Shown piece by piece: positions 55,201 through 59,533 of a stretch of 64,000 nucleotides of DNA. How positions within the stretch are numbered: position 1 is the first letter of the stretch; the number at the start of each line of letters is the position of its first letter. The notes under the pieces were generated by a model. That model did not search any database and was not told the DNA's origin. It was given only the letters and a program-made list of their open reading frames with translations. The position numbers were made by a program, and so were the translations under genes. Origin of the DNA: Diadema setosum (Eukaryota > Echinodermata > Echinoidea > Diadematoida > Diadematidae); contig CM067067.1 of the NCBI GenBank assembly GCA_033980235.1, positions 24,552,603 through 24,616,602 on the forward strand. The letters run 5' to 3'.

Positions 55201-58200
55201 TGTTGTACGCATATGACTCACAAGCTGTAGTAGTCTCCTCATCCAGTGGTTCCAACACAAAAATTTTAAAAATTCATAACTTTTGCATCGATTGTCCAAT
55301 TTTCCTCAAACTTTTACTGATGTGTTCTACTAATATTGTTGCATTCTCTCAATCCTTATGTTTATGAAGGTGAACTTGTCCTTTAACCAATACATTTCAT
55401 TCCATGATTCCTGATAAGACTTAAATAAATTGGTTGATGGATGATTTATATGAATTAAGTTAGACTTATTAATGAAATTGAGTCTTTACCCTGCAGTAAC
55501 ACTCTGTAAGAGTGATATACTCCATTTAAATGAAATCCAACAAAGCTTGATAGATTTGAATTGGTATCTTTAGTGTTTATTTTGTCGTGGGTGGCAGAAA
55601 AAGATACCCCACAAGAAATCATGCTGACAACAAATACAAATGTGCATGAGCATTGGAGGAGCAGATTGCTTACAAAAGTTTGGTAATCTTGGGCTTCAGA
55701 AAGTTGTTATGATAGCAACTCTTGCTGGCAGTGGCAAATGTTATTGTAATAAGAATCCAGCTTCCTGAGTGGCTGTTGCTAAAAGTTGCTATTCCAGCCA
55801 GAATTCCTTTCCTTAGAAATTTTTATTAGATGAGACCCCGGAGTACTGTCTTATACAGAAAGAGCCATACTGAGTGCATGTAAGGACAATGTGTGGATAT
55901 CTCTACAATCAAAACTTAGTCATATTATTTTCTTGCAGTGCTAACTGATCTGTGTGTAATAATACTGATAAACTGTCTATACTCTGCCACAAATGAAATT
56001 GATAATGAAGTATAAAAATCAAGTTTGGTATATATGGAGGGGGTGGGGATAAATATACTGCACTTGTGCAATGTGACAGTCCCTCACTTTGTTATCCTCT
56101 CCCCTTCCCCCAACCTCATCTCCACTGATCCATGTGCACTTGACATTTACAGCGTTCCTGTGCCATACAAGGGTGATTACGTCCTGCTGCGAAACAATGC
56201 CAAGTACAAGAAGAACTACGGGGAATCCAGCGACCAGTTCATCGTCTTCGCTGACATCATGAGCAAAGTGAACAGGAACAATGGCAAGGTGGGTCTCCCA
56301 TGGTAACACTATAATCCTTGAACAGATGGAACAGCCTCAACCTGTTTACCCCCATACATTTCTCTTTATAGAGCATACACACACATAGAGGTGCATTCTC
56401 CATACCCCTTTGTGCAAATATCCCATCAAGAGCTGCCTACTAGAAGTTTGTTATTGTATTATGTGGTATTTTTTTTCCTTTATCTTGAATGAGAAATTTA
56501 TGACTGTAGAACAAAAACTGTGTTTTCCTAAAGTATGAACCAGCATGCTTAAAATGCGCAATTTCTTCATATTTCACCAAATGTTTCATAGTTGTTGTTT
56601 TTTTTATTGTGAATGTTTGTTTTTTTTTTATTGTGAATGGTTTTTTTTATTTATTGTGAATGTTTTTTTTTTTTATTTCTTTATGTGTGCATCAGTGCAT
56701 TTATTAGTCTGTCGTGTGTGGCAGCCCTGCAGCATTACATGTACACTCATCATAATTGCACATATCTTTTTGTGATAATTTTTTTTCCATATTTTTGTAG
56801 CCTCACAAGAAAGACAAAGAAGACATACATTGCCTCATGTACATGACATATGTACTGTACAATCTATAATGAATAGAGTCTCAGGCTCGAATATGCCAAG
56901 ACGAGTTACGTAGGTATGGGGGAAAAACCGACTTTAAAGTTACTCTGGACCTGTTTTATCTTCTGTCTGTGTATTCACATGATTTTTTTTTTTTTGTCCT
57001 GTGTCTTTCCCCCCATCAGGTCACCCAACAACTGGTCGTCCTGACAACAGCGTCATTCATGGTAATGGATCAAAAGTCGCTGTCCCAGAAGAACAGAGTG
57101 CCTCTGGCAGCCATCTCGGGCATGACGGTCACTCCGTACAGCGACTACATAATGGTCATCCACGTTACAAAGGTGAGTAGGCGGCTGGGGTCAGCTGCTG
57201 AGTGAAAGAGTCTAAACGCTAACCTTATGGTGCGCTATCACCCTTTCACAGGAGCGGATCCAAGAATTCCGTAAAGAGGGGGCGCCTTTACAAAATTAAA
57301 AGGGAGGTGCATGCACCCCTCCCCCCATTTTTTCCTTTTATTTCTTTTGTTTTAAGAAAAAATAAGGGGGGGGGTGCCCGGTATGCTCCCCCCTGGATGT
57401 GCCACTGCTTTCAGGCTCCTTTATGATCCCCTTCAATCAAGACCCTACTGTATTTTAATATATTAGAGGCATAGCACATCAAGGATCATTTGAGGCTCAG
57501 GGATCACCATACCTACCTTGCAAAATGAGTCTAGATTGCCATTGTGAAATACGCAGTGTAATGATGCAGATAAAAAGTCATTTTTAAAGTAGAATCATCA
57601 CTCATTCATTTCAATCAAATTTTCATGTTTCAGATTGCTGACAGCTCTTCAGAGATCATCCCCTATGTTTTTATCCCCTTTATATCACAATGAGATTGCA
57701 CTAAGACTGTATTATGCCGCTATACAGCTTGCAAATTTTGTCCAAATTTAGTGTGCCTTTTGGGAATCAGAGCTATTACTTATGATGAGTCAGCAGTTAT
57801 GGCACGCTTTTAACAGAAATATAATTACATTTATAGTGTCAACTTGAATTAAATAAAGAGGTTTTGCCATTTATTTATAATGTACAAAAAAAAAATCTCA
57901 AGTGGGAGTCCAGCCGTAGAAAGGCCAATGGCCTCTGCTGGCTCCTCCATTTTCTCTCTTAGAATTTTCTCTTTGTTTTTCTCAATTTTTTTTTCTCTTC
58001 ATTGTGCTTGTTCTTCTTGTACATGTATACTATTACCAAATGTAATGTTATTATCTTCACCTTGTTCTTTGTCACATATATTTTAATGAGAATTTGGAAA
58101 TAAATGAAATGAAAATGAAATGAATTTCACAGATGCATACAACATATAATAAATAATGAATGAACAAGTGAAATATGTTGTGTCAAAAAATCATATTGAC

Positions 58201-59050
58201 ATTAAATGTTCTTCATAAATCTATCTGTCAAGTAATTGTTAACAGTTTTTTGCTCAGTTGTCCATAGAATTTTTTGATAAGTATGATATGAATCTCACCA
58301 AAGTCCGTAATTGTAATGTGAAAAAAAGATAACTAGGGGTCGATAAATGATTTTGATATTGAAATCTTTTTTCTGGTTGTTGTGGCTTTCCATAATCCAG
58401 GGAGAGGCGAATACCAAGAAAGGAGATTATGTGTTCATGAGCGAAAAACTCATCGAGATGGTGACCAAGTTCCATCGGACGATCAGAACGGCGACAAACA
58501 AGGACGTCACTGTCACAGTGGCCGATAGGTAAATATTCAAGCACAAAGCATGCTGATTCTTGTGTTGACTCAAATCTTCAGAGGATTTCTTCTTCTCCAC
58601 AAACCATGGCATCATGTATGTGTGTTCAGATGCACAATCAAAAGAAAAATTGGCAAATATGTTTTGAAGAATTGTGTGAGGGTGTGCCAGTTCGATCTTG
58701 TGGTAAATGGTATGTGTGGAGTTCAGTGTGAGTGTACATGAAATGTGTATTCAGTGTAGGCCTTTGTGCAAAGCATATGATGTATATCACTCATGCTCAT
58801 TATTCAGTGTATCCGTAGTACAAACACTGAATGTTTGGTGTTCAGTGTGTGCATAGTGTGCAGGGACATGAAAACTCAACATTGTTTTCTGACGCATGCC
58901 ACAACCTGCTTTTTTTTCCCTGGATACAGGTTCCCCTTGGACTTTAATGGGACGCGGGTTCAAGCCACGATCACCACCCAGGATTCTTCTCTCCATAACC
59001 CCACACCCGTCATCAAACGGAAGGGCACAAAACTGGAAATACACGCCTAG
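5218..59050 (+). CDS. MYO1B: Unconventional class I myosin (MYO1B/MYO1A-like), 5'-incomplete, 23 exons
   Basis: Actin-based motor of the short-tail myosin I class, expected at membranes and cortical actin, with calmodulin light chains on its neck. Joined exons: 5218-5312, 7112-7216, 17874-17920, 22085-22148, 23616-23714, 28450-28556, 32960-33107, 36463-36671, 37174-37239, 37988-38155, 45944-46138, 46743-46913, 49346-49411, 50301-50368, 51137-51353, 52109-52258, 52762-52917, 53743-53817, 54241-54479, 56153-56288, 57020-57172, 58401-58528, 58930-59050. These give 993 residues (numbered here from Tyr at 5219) with phases that match at every junction. Motor is about 1-610, four IQ-like motifs 620-715, TH1 tail 725-993. 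About 80 N-terminal residues are missing upstream. Four IQ motifs is at the low end of vertebrate MYO1B (4-6). Tail sequence ([24 protein letters not shown]) fits MYO1A/B far better than MYO1C, D or E. Assigning MYO1A versus MYO1B is not meaningful outside vertebrates. Confidence 0.95.
5313..7111. repeat. Intron a-b with TG and AT microsatellites
   Basis: A (TG)n tract of about 40 bp at 6198-6237 and an (AT)n tract of about 70 bp at 6962-7032. The AT tract lies 80 bp before exon b. No gene seen otherwise. Confidence 0.9.
7112..7216 (+). CDS. MYO1B: Myosin I exon b: helix after P-loop
   Basis: Acceptor gctag and donor G|GTAGAA. It completes the Glu codon split from the previous exon and reads [17 protein letters not shown], then [13 protein letters not shown]. 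The AAVCGKG and [13 protein letters not shown] stretches are nearly the same as in vertebrate MYO1B. It ends on the first base of an Ala codon. It lies 80 bp downstream of a long AT microsatellite. Confidence 0.96.
7697..8148. mobile_element. Short TIR element (TAATACCCCTTTTAC ends)
   Basis: Left end TAATACCCCTTTTAC and right end GTAAAAAGGATATTA are imperfect inverted repeats. Interior has CTCGGG-type blocks near both ends (ACTCGGGGG on the left, CACCCGAGTG on the right). No coding capacity. Its CCTTTTTACACT-type end resembles that of the element at 18213-18787. Confidence 0.6.
8231..8304 (-). repeat. tRNA-like sequence, probable SINE head or tRNA pseudogene
   Basis: On the minus strand it has an A-box-like TAGCTCAGCGGGTA and a B-box-like GGTTTGAATCC at tRNA spacing. 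The D-arm and T-arm pair, but the anticodon stem does not, so a functional tRNA is unlikely. A related copy lies 300 bp downstream (8531-8608). Confidence 0.6.
8531..8608 (-). repeat. Second tRNA-like sequence of the same family
   Basis: Shares with the 8231-8304 copy the order A-box (CATAGCGCAGTTGGTAAG), GGATTGC(T/C)AGA(C/A)TGGTGC and the following GTCCCAGAAA flank. Its B-box is degraded (AATTTCAAATC). The two copies have the same orientation. Confidence 0.55.
8609..15709. other. Bulk of the 10.7-kb intron: no gene recognised
   Basis: Contains a G run at 9283-9307, a degenerate TATTTATT tract at 9838-9890, a CAAA tract at 13042-13068, a TG tract at 13146-13180, a C run at 13629-13647 and a TG tract at 15139-15162. 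An open frame of 145 codons at 12284-12721 (+) shows no family resemblance or coding-like bias. Otherwise featureless AT-rich intron. Confidence 0.5.
15710..16506. mobile_element. TTAA-flanked element with CCCTAAA..TTTAGGG ends and facing G/C runs
   Basis: TTAA at 15710-15713 then CCCTAAAGGGGCC; right end GGCCCTTTTAGGG then TTAA at 16503-16506. The ends match the CCCT-type termini and TTAA target of piggyBac-like elements. Near each end is a run of G, then GCGGATTC(C/T)GC, then a run of C (15756-15790 and 16440-16490), each a strong hairpin. No transposase frame. Confidence 0.7.
16749..16876. mobile_element. Fold-back unit within the TA-flanked element
   Basis: Arms TACTGGATTAG..AATACTAAATTATCCC and GGGATAATTTAGTATT..CTATAGTCCAGTA pair with each other around a GC-rich centre (CCGAGGCCGCAGG). 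A compact hairpin of about 128 bp. Confidence 0.6.
16902..17336. mobile_element. TIR unit (ATTGTTATAGTAAATAGGT ends)
   Basis: ATTGTTATAGTAAATAGGT at the left and ACCTATTTACTATTATAAT at the right are inverted (17 of 19). The interior is locally GC-rich with CG dinucleotides and holds a second hairpin GGTATAGTG..CACTATACC near 17231-17261. Confidence 0.6.
17874..17920 (+). CDS. MYO1B: Myosin I exon c: switch I
   Basis: A 47-nt micro-exon after tttgtctttacag, ending at GTAAGT. It reads [16 protein letters not shown], the switch I loop that contacts the nucleotide gamma-phosphate (N-x-x-SSR). It is too short to stand out as an open reading frame but fits both flanking phases exactly. The intron before it is 10,657 bp, the largest in the window. 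Confidence 0.96.
17921..18212. repeat. Intron c-d start: G run and AT tract
   Basis: G run at 18112-18127, A run, then an AT tract to 18164. Nothing else recognised. Confidence 0.7.
18213..18787. mobile_element. TIR element with CTAACCCCG/CGGGGCTAAG inner repeats
   Basis: Ends AGCCCTTTTTACACTTG and CAAGTGTAGAAAGCC are inverted. Inside, GTACGGG/TTAGCCCC blocks recur in both orientations, including GGTACCAACGGTAGGGCTAAGG paired with CCTTAGCCCCACCGTTGGTAC around a C run (18717-18735). Non-autonomous; superfamily uncertain, hAT-like ends possible. Confidence 0.65.
18788..21648. other. Intronic DNA, no gene recognised
   Basis: A minus-strand open frame of 143 codons (20020-19589) has no recognisable similarity and contains low-complexity stretches. 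No repeat with clear ends. Confidence 0.5.
21649..22060. mobile_element. TTAA-flanked MITE, family A copy 2, 24 bp before an exon
   Basis: TTAA at 21649-21652, then AGGGATGGTACAGTCTCAGTT; right end AGTATACCATCCCT then TTAA at 22057-22060. The internal ATTCTAAGAGGAACTCAAAG and inverted TTGAATTCCTCTAGAGTT show long inverted arms. The acceptor of exon d follows 24 bp later. Confidence 0.8.
22085..22148 (+). CDS. MYO1B: Myosin I exon d: [14 protein letters not shown]
   Basis: Acceptor ctccggcag, donor T|GTAAGT. It reads [21 protein letters not shown] and ends on the first base of a Tyr codon. The [13 protein letters not shown] block is a class I hallmark directly after switch I. The acceptor lies only 24 bp from the end of a TTAA-flanked transposon (21649-22060). 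Confidence 0.96.
22149..23615. repeat. Intron d-e: G run and GAAA tract
   Basis: A G run of about 25 at 23040-23065 and a (GAAA)n tract at 23400-23446. Otherwise AT-rich intron with no recognised gene. Confidence 0.7.
23616..23714 (+). CDS. MYO1B: Myosin I exon e: LLEKSRV...FHIFYQLL
   Basis: Starts after cccgaag and ends A|GTGAGT. It completes the split Tyr and reads [18 protein letters not shown] then [15 protein letters not shown], matching the almost invariant LLEKSRV..ERNFHxFYQLL block of all myosins. The true frame is hidden because another frame stays open across it. The acceptor has a short pyrimidine stretch (tcctgtctccc). Confidence 0.94.
23715..28449. repeat. Intron e-f with GTCTGTCC tract, G run and long poly-T
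   Basis: GTCCGTCTGTC tract at 24669-24700 followed by TTGTCCTACGACTGTATC..GAGAAC, which resembles a diverged piece of the GTCCGT element family. Interrupted G run at 25408-25442, A-rich run at 25663-25700, and a 40-nt T run at 26202-26241. No gene recognised. Confidence 0.6.
28450..28556 (+). CDS. MYO1B: Myosin I exon f: upper 50-kDa region
   Basis: Acceptor gttactgcag, donor CAG|GTACG. It reads [19 protein letters not shown] then [17 protein letters not shown]. It fills the place of the MYO1B segment ending SRYNYLSLDSA..VDDAANFRTV. Both ends fit neighbouring phases (1 and 0). A small inverted-repeat element starts four bases past the exon end. Confidence 0.93.
28561..28769. mobile_element. 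Short TIR element directly after exon f donor
   Basis: GTAACCGTAAAGCAAG at the left and CTTGTTTTACAGTAAC at the right are inverted repeats. The interior has the TTTTCGCAGCATGAAATT / TTTTCGCGGCATGAAATTTC pair and AATTTTGCG blocks seen in short marine-invertebrate repeats (recalled, not checked). It begins four bases past the exon boundary. Confidence 0.65.
28770..29304. other. Intronic, nothing recognised
   Basis: A C run at 28789-28799 with CA repeats after it; no other feature. Confidence 0.5.
29305..30110. repeat. GATA/TAGA microsatellite with about 290-bp higher-order unit
   Basis: About 800 bp of TAGA repeats with islands GGGAAGAGAAAGAGAAATAAAATGAGAG. The islands start at about 29351, 29471, 29554, 29641, 29761, 29840 and 29947, giving spacings 120, 83, 87, 120, 79, 107. 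The first three spacings repeat, so a unit of about 290 bp has been duplicated. Long [12 protein letters not shown] frames on the minus strand come only from the repeat. Confidence 0.9.
30111..32959. other. Rest of intron f-g, no gene recognised
   Basis: AT-rich intron with a T run at 30425-30442 and C/A runs at 32133-32165. Near 30710-30810 an AACCCTTTGCGTGC..GAAAGGGTT block has inverted ends and may be another short element. No coding exon found. Confidence 0.5.
32960..33107 (+). CDS. MYO1B: Myosin I exon g: KAMQIIGF...LKLGNIKF
   Basis: Acceptor tccaaccacag, donor G|GTGGGC. It reads [20 protein letters not shown] then [19 protein letters not shown] and ends NQEG. The block from AMQI(V/I)GF to LKLGNI is a strongly conserved part of the myosin upper 50-kDa domain. 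Confidence 0.96.
33143..33303. mobile_element. Small TIR element (GTCAACTCTG..CAGAGTTGAC)
   Basis: Ten-base perfect inverted ends 160 bp apart, beginning 36 bp after the exon g donor. No coding capacity. The short repeat length makes the call tentative. Confidence 0.45.
33304..36462. other. Intron g-h, no gene recognised
   Basis: Contains homopolymer pairs (C then A at 34314-34339, T then G at 35113-35132 and 35879-35900). Around 35920-36000 the sequence CTTTAAGTGCTGATTGGCACCG..AGAAAGGGTG resembles the block near 30710-30810. Confidence 0.5.
36463..36671 (+). CDS. MYO1B: Myosin I exon h: TEDS-site loop and YARDAL helix
   Basis: Acceptor catctttgtag, donor AGG|GTAGG. Residues 222-291. It contains [20 protein letters not shown] and [13 protein letters not shown]. 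Counting 16 residues back from the Asp of RDAL gives Asp252 (GAC at 36552-36554), the TEDS position. The acidic residue there is typical of animal class I myosins and removes the need for heavy-chain phosphorylation seen in fungal and amoeboid myosin I. It is much more GC-rich than the flanking introns. Confidence 0.96.
36672..37987. other. Two short introns around exon i
   Basis: Introns h-i (36672-37173) and i-j (37240-37987). Plain AT-rich sequence, no repeat with clear ends. Confidence 0.6.
37174..37239 (+). CDS. MYO1B: Myosin I exon i: switch II
   Basis: Acceptor cttatcag, donor AAG|GTGATT. 22 codons: [28 protein letters not shown] is switch II, and [10 protein letters not shown] is shared by nearly all class I myosins. 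Phase 0 at both ends. Confidence 0.96.
37988..38155 (+). CDS. MYO1B: Myosin I exon j: [17 protein letters not shown], relay region
   Basis: Acceptor tgtctgcag, donor AAG|GTAAGA. It reads [39 protein letters not shown] and [17 protein letters not shown]. Phase 0 at both ends. The donor runs straight into GAGA/GATA repeats. The final 75 nt of this exon are copied at 38382-38456, and 21 nt of it at 38251-38271 (see those entries). Confidence 0.97.
38251..38271 (+). pseudogene. Second, 21-nt fragment of myosin exon j
   Basis: These 21 bases are identical to exon positions 38081-38101 (coding YIHEGIE) and then break into GATA repeat. It starts at the same exon base as the longer copy at 38382, also after an AG. 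This suggests a three-copy tandem expansion of exon end plus repeat, one copy later eroded. Confidence 0.8.
38382..38456 (+). pseudogene. Duplicated 3' end of myosin exon j with donor site
   Basis: The 75 bases match 38081-38155 at 73 positions (one silent T to C in a His codon; one A to G changing Asn to Ser). The copy reads [17 protein letters not shown] then TICDLVEK, is followed by an intact GT (gtatga), and is directly preceded by AG. It is exactly 25 codons in phase 0, so splicing it in would keep the frame and repeat a motor segment. Purine-rich GATA repeat upstream gives no pyrimidine tract, so it is probably silent. Confidence 0.85.
38801..39167. mobile_element. Long palindromic TTAA-flanked fold-back element
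   Basis: Two arms of about 165 bp, nearly identical in inverted orientation, around a 33-bp loop (38968-39000). TTAA lies at 38802-38805 and 39163-39166, then AGGGGATGGCTAG at each end. Both strands therefore give almost the same short frame. A non-autonomous, possibly piggyBac-type MITE. Confidence 0.9.
39168..41042. repeat. Intron with TTA/TTC trinucleotide array
   Basis: From 40091 to 40280 a compound array: TTATTC, then TTC (40183-40208), then TTA repeats. A G run at 40827-40840. No gene recognised in the rest. Confidence 0.8.
41043..41531. mobile_element. TIR element with repeated GACTTGGGTCGTTCTTA blocks
   Basis: TACAATTGAAGACCTGAATA..AGAACGGCCCAAGTCC at the left is inverted relative to GGACTTGGGTCGTTCTTATA..GTATACTCAATTGTA at the right. 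Two further internal copies of the block, one per orientation, lie near 41220 and 41310, giving nested hairpins. No transposase. Confidence 0.75.
41532..44590. other. Intronic DNA with TTAACCCGTTGA repeat fragments
   Basis: No gene recognised. Around 43715-43900 the motif TTAACCCGTTGA(A/G)GA occurs in both orientations, twice, with AGTATACTCGGG/GAGCATACTTGGG inside. Similar blocks occur at 27896-27985 and 52660-52720. Probably fragments of one short repeat family. Confidence 0.55.
44592..44931. mobile_element. MITE, family A copy 3
   Basis: Left end GATGGGATGGTATAGTTTTGG, right end AGCTATACCATCCCTTTAAG with TTAA at 44928-44931. Long inverted arms meet at a centre AAAGGTGGGTCCCACCTTT, itself palindromic. 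Left TTAA is mutated (TTGA). Confidence 0.75.
45419..45775. mobile_element. MITE, family A copy 4
   Basis: Right end AACTATACGATCCCTTTAA with TTAA at 45772-45775. Left end degraded (CAGTATTGGTGGAGATGAG). Shares ATTTGATGAAAATCGG, the central GTGTGGGTCCCACAC palindrome and GAGAGGTTTCTCATTATCTC with the other copies. It lies 500 bp from copy 3 and 170 bp before exon k. Confidence 0.7.
45944..46138 (+). CDS. MYO1B: Myosin I exon k: [14 protein letters not shown]
   Basis: Acceptor cctcccag, donor GCC|GTGAGT. It reads [20 protein letters not shown] then [14 protein letters not shown], and ends [10 protein letters not shown]. The [17 protein letters not shown] block is distinctive of MYO1A/B. Phase 0 both ends. 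Confidence 0.96.
46139..46742. other. Intron k-l, nothing recognised
   Basis: Plain intronic sequence; an open frame at 46501-46686 is unrelated to myosin. Confidence 0.6.
46743..46913 (+). CDS. MYO1B: Myosin I exon l: [13 protein letters not shown], loop 2 region
   Basis: Acceptor gcccttag, donor AAG|GTAAGA. It reads [20 protein letters not shown] then [28 protein letters not shown] and QFK. The [12 protein letters not shown] stretch corresponds to the lysine-rich loop 2 actin-contact region of MYO1B ([11 protein letters not shown]). Phase 0. Confidence 0.96.
46978..48487. repeat. GTCCGT-array / AGGTCA-minisatellite element
   Basis: Begins with a hairpin ATGCCTCCG..CGGAGGCAT, then (GTCC/GTCCGT)n at 47024-47106. 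It continues with a 152-bp unit repeated three times from about 47226 (the ATTTCCACCATATCTATTGA phrase recurs at 152-bp steps) and decayed units to about 48250, and ends ATGGCGGAGGCAT. Each unit carries tandem AGGTCA hexamers. I recall this type as abundant in sea urchins and some molluscs; function unknown. Confidence 0.85.
48497..49025. mobile_element. TIR element rich in CTTCCTAAG/CTTAGGAAG
   Basis: AAAATCTTCC at the left and GGAAGATTTT at the right. Many CTTCCTAA and TTAGGAAG blocks lie in both orientations inside, for example a near-perfect hairpin at 48504-48567. It begins 10 bp after the preceding repeat element. Non-coding. Confidence 0.65.
49026..49345. other. Intron l-m 3' part, nothing recognised
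   Basis: AT-rich intron ending in a good pyrimidine tract before exon m. Confidence 0.6.
49346..49411 (+). CDS. MYO1B: Myosin I exon m: [10 protein letters not shown]...PNYIRCIK
   Basis: Acceptor tttattttcag, donor AAG|GTAAGA. 22 codons: [15 protein letters not shown] then NYIRCIK. The NYIRCIKPN motif continues over the intron into the next exon. Phase 0. Confidence 0.96.
50301..50368 (+). CDS. MYO1B: Myosin I exon n: [17 protein letters not shown]
   Basis: Acceptor cctcccatag, donor GG|GTGAGT. It reads [18 protein letters not shown] then VRYLG, ending two bases into the Gly codon. Same as the MYO1B block PNDKK..FNEALVCHQIRYLGL. Confidence 0.96.
51137..51353 (+). CDS. MYO1B: Myosin I exon o: converter domain
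   Basis: Acceptor tcatacag, donor ACA|GTGAGT. Residues 536-608: [35 protein letters not shown] and [13 protein letters not shown]. This is the end of the motor (converter). The KMLCxxTWPxWKG stretch is a MYO1A/B signature. Confidence 0.97.
52109..52258 (+). CDS. MYO1B: Myosin I exon p: first IQ motifs of neck
   Basis: Acceptor ccttcttag, donor AGG|GTGAGT. It starts [12 protein letters not shown]-like motif 1 is around residues 622-640 ([17 protein letters not shown]), and IQ-like motif 2 begins [13 protein letters not shown] and runs into the next exon. These helices bind calmodulin in the family. Phase 0. Confidence 0.94.
52259..52761. other. Intron p-q
   Basis: A T run at 52364-52382 and a fragment CCAAGTCCCATAGACACCTGC near 52660 that resembles the TTAACCCGTTGA repeat family. 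No extra IQ-coding exon found here. Confidence 0.55.
52762..52917 (+). CDS. MYO1B: Myosin I exon q: IQ motifs 2-4 of neck
   Basis: Acceptor ctctgtgtag, donor AAG|GTGAGA. It completes IQ-like motif 2, holds motif 3 ([19 protein letters not shown], about 669-688) and most of motif 4 ([13 protein letters not shown], about 696-715). Motifs 3 and 4 have His or Lys where a canonical motif has Gln, so calmodulin affinity may be weak. Vertebrate MYO1B varies its IQ number by alternative exons here; I see no extra exon in the flanking introns. Confidence 0.93.
52940..53246. repeat. TCTG/TCTA array that inverts to CAGA/TAGA
   Basis: About 270 bp of TCTG and TCTA tetramers starting 22 bp after the exon q donor. 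They switch near 53207 to CAGACAGACAGACAGAGATA and TAGATAGATAGATAG. The two halves are complementary and can form a hairpin. Confidence 0.85.
53247..53742. other. Intron q-r 3' part
   Basis: Near 53315-53385 a weak tRNA-like stretch (GTTGTATGAGAGACTTTACC, GAGTTCAAATT) may be a decayed SINE head. Otherwise nothing. Confidence 0.4.
53743..53817 (+). CDS. MYO1B: Myosin I exon r: neck-tail junction
   Basis: Acceptor tttgtaacag, donor ATC|GTAAGT. 25 codons: [16 protein letters not shown] then VVAFLTKCI. The R(R/K)E(Y/F)RKxFRANAG stretch is shared with MYO1A/B and marks the start of the TH1 tail. Phase 0. Confidence 0.95.
53818..54240. other. Intron r-s
   Basis: Short intron whose pyrimidine tract contains a run of 20 C at 54191-54210 before the acceptor. 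Confidence 0.7.
54241..54479 (+). CDS. MYO1B: Myosin I exon s: TH1 tail start
   Basis: Acceptor cttccctacag, preceded by a run of 20 C. It ends AG|GTGTGT, a weaker donor, two bases into a Ser codon. It reads [40 protein letters not shown] and [13 protein letters not shown]. PSxSPxDxxWP and FKDKKALYP are MYO1A/B tail hallmarks. Confidence 0.96.
54821..55386. mobile_element. TTAA-flanked long-armed MITE (AGGACAAGTTCACCTTC)
   Basis: TTAA at 54821-54824, then AGGACAAGTTCACCTTCAT. The right end is ATGAAGGTGAACTTGTCCT then TTAA at 55383-55386. Arms of about 150 bp pair (including CGCTGGATGAGAAGACTACT with AGTAGTCTCCTCATCCAGTG) around a 250-bp centre without coding capacity. Confidence 0.85.
55387..56152. 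other. Intron s-t 3' part, nothing recognised
   Basis: AT-rich intron; no repeat with clear ends. Confidence 0.55.
56153..56288 (+). CDS. MYO1B: Myosin I exon t: TH1 tail
   Basis: Acceptor gacatttacag, donor AAG|GTGGGT. Residues 816-860: [19 protein letters not shown] then [17 protein letters not shown]. It aligns with the MYO1B stretch PF(Q/K)GxYLxxxxNPKYKK..IAEVVNKINRANGK. Confidence 0.95.
56289..57019. other. Intron t-u with repeated T runs
   Basis: A short tandem GTGAATG(T/G)TTTTTTTTTATT unit is repeated about four times at 56600-56680. Nothing else recognised. Confidence 0.6.
57020..57172 (+). CDS. MYO1B: Myosin I exon u: TH1 beta-rich segment
   Basis: Acceptor ccccatcag, donor AAG|GTGAGT. 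51 codons: [39 protein letters not shown] and VIHVTK. It corresponds to the beta-strand-rich, PH-like part of TH1 that binds acidic phospholipids in class I myosins. Phase 0. Confidence 0.95.
57251..57408. mobile_element. Short TIR-like element (GGAGCGGATCCAAG..CTGGATGTGCCACTG)
   Basis: GGAGCGGATCCAAGAATTC near the left and CCCCCCTGGATGTGCCACTGC near the right are imperfect inverted repeats around A-rich, C-rich and G-rich runs. I recall similar GCGGATCCAG-ended repeats in marine invertebrates; not verified. Confidence 0.5.
57409..58400. other. Intron u-v 3' part, nothing recognised
   Basis: AT-rich. A TTGTACATGTATACTATTACC..TTTTAATGAGAATTTGGAAATAAATGAAATG stretch at 58015-58125 looks like the end of a processed or LINE-like sequence but has no coding part. 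Confidence 0.45.
58401..58528 (+). CDS. MYO1B: Myosin I exon v: TH1 lipid-binding segment
   Basis: Acceptor cataatccag, donor AG|GTAAAT. It reads [20 protein letters not shown] then [19 protein letters not shown]. KKGDYxFxSxxLIEMxTKxxRT matches MYO1B (KGDFLFSSDHLIEMATKLYRT). Basic residues of this region lie in the phosphoinositide-binding PH-like fold. It ends two bases into an Arg codon. Confidence 0.96.
58529..58929. other. Last intron, nothing recognised
   Basis: GT-rich but without a clear repeat. Ends with a pyrimidine tract before the terminal exon. Confidence 0.6.
58930..59050 (+). CDS. MYO1B: Myosin I terminal coding exon and stop
   Basis: Acceptor ccctggatacag. 39 residues then TAG at 59048-59050: [18 protein letters not shown], then [14 protein letters not shown]. 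The ending (KRKxxxLEIxx) resembles the MYO1B C-terminus (CKRKNNRLLEVAVP). A second open frame over the same bases has no similarity. Confidence 0.95.
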
Positions 59051-59197
59051 GACTGTGTCACAGGTACCGCGTTATACCCTGGACCCCACCCAGTGCACTT
59101 CAAGGAAGCTTGCCATGGAAAGACAAGAGTGGAGGTTAACCATCAGCATTTTGGCTTCTCATGCAAGTATGGCTAGAAGATGAATGGTGAAATTCTA

Positions 59198-59278
59198 TTA
59201 ACCCTTGCCACACCCAACGGTAAGGCTGTAAGATGTGATAGCAATGGAATTATGGGACTTTGGTCGCTGGAGGGTTAA
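59198..59278. mobile_element. 81-bp TTAA-flanked mini-element in probable 3' UTR
   Basis: TTAA then CCCTTGCC at the left and GGAGGG then TTAA at the right. Very short with brief inverted ends, so it could be chance or the stub of a TTAA-type MITE. Confidence 0.45.
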
Positions 59279-59533
59279 TGACTGTAGTCTGGGAGACACG
59301 CCCACCAACATGGAATGCATACATTATACAGTTGCGTAATTCATCCATTTGACGCATCTTGCTGGTACTACTCCGGTGCCGTGCAACATCACATCCAAAA
59401 GGGCACTTCAAAAAAATTGGTGGAGAAATTGCATAAATTTGAGGAAAAGGTTGAATTTCTTACTAAAGTTGTCAATCCCAAATGACAATCAGAACCGGCC
59501 AGACCAAATCATTTTGGAGAATATATGCGTCCA

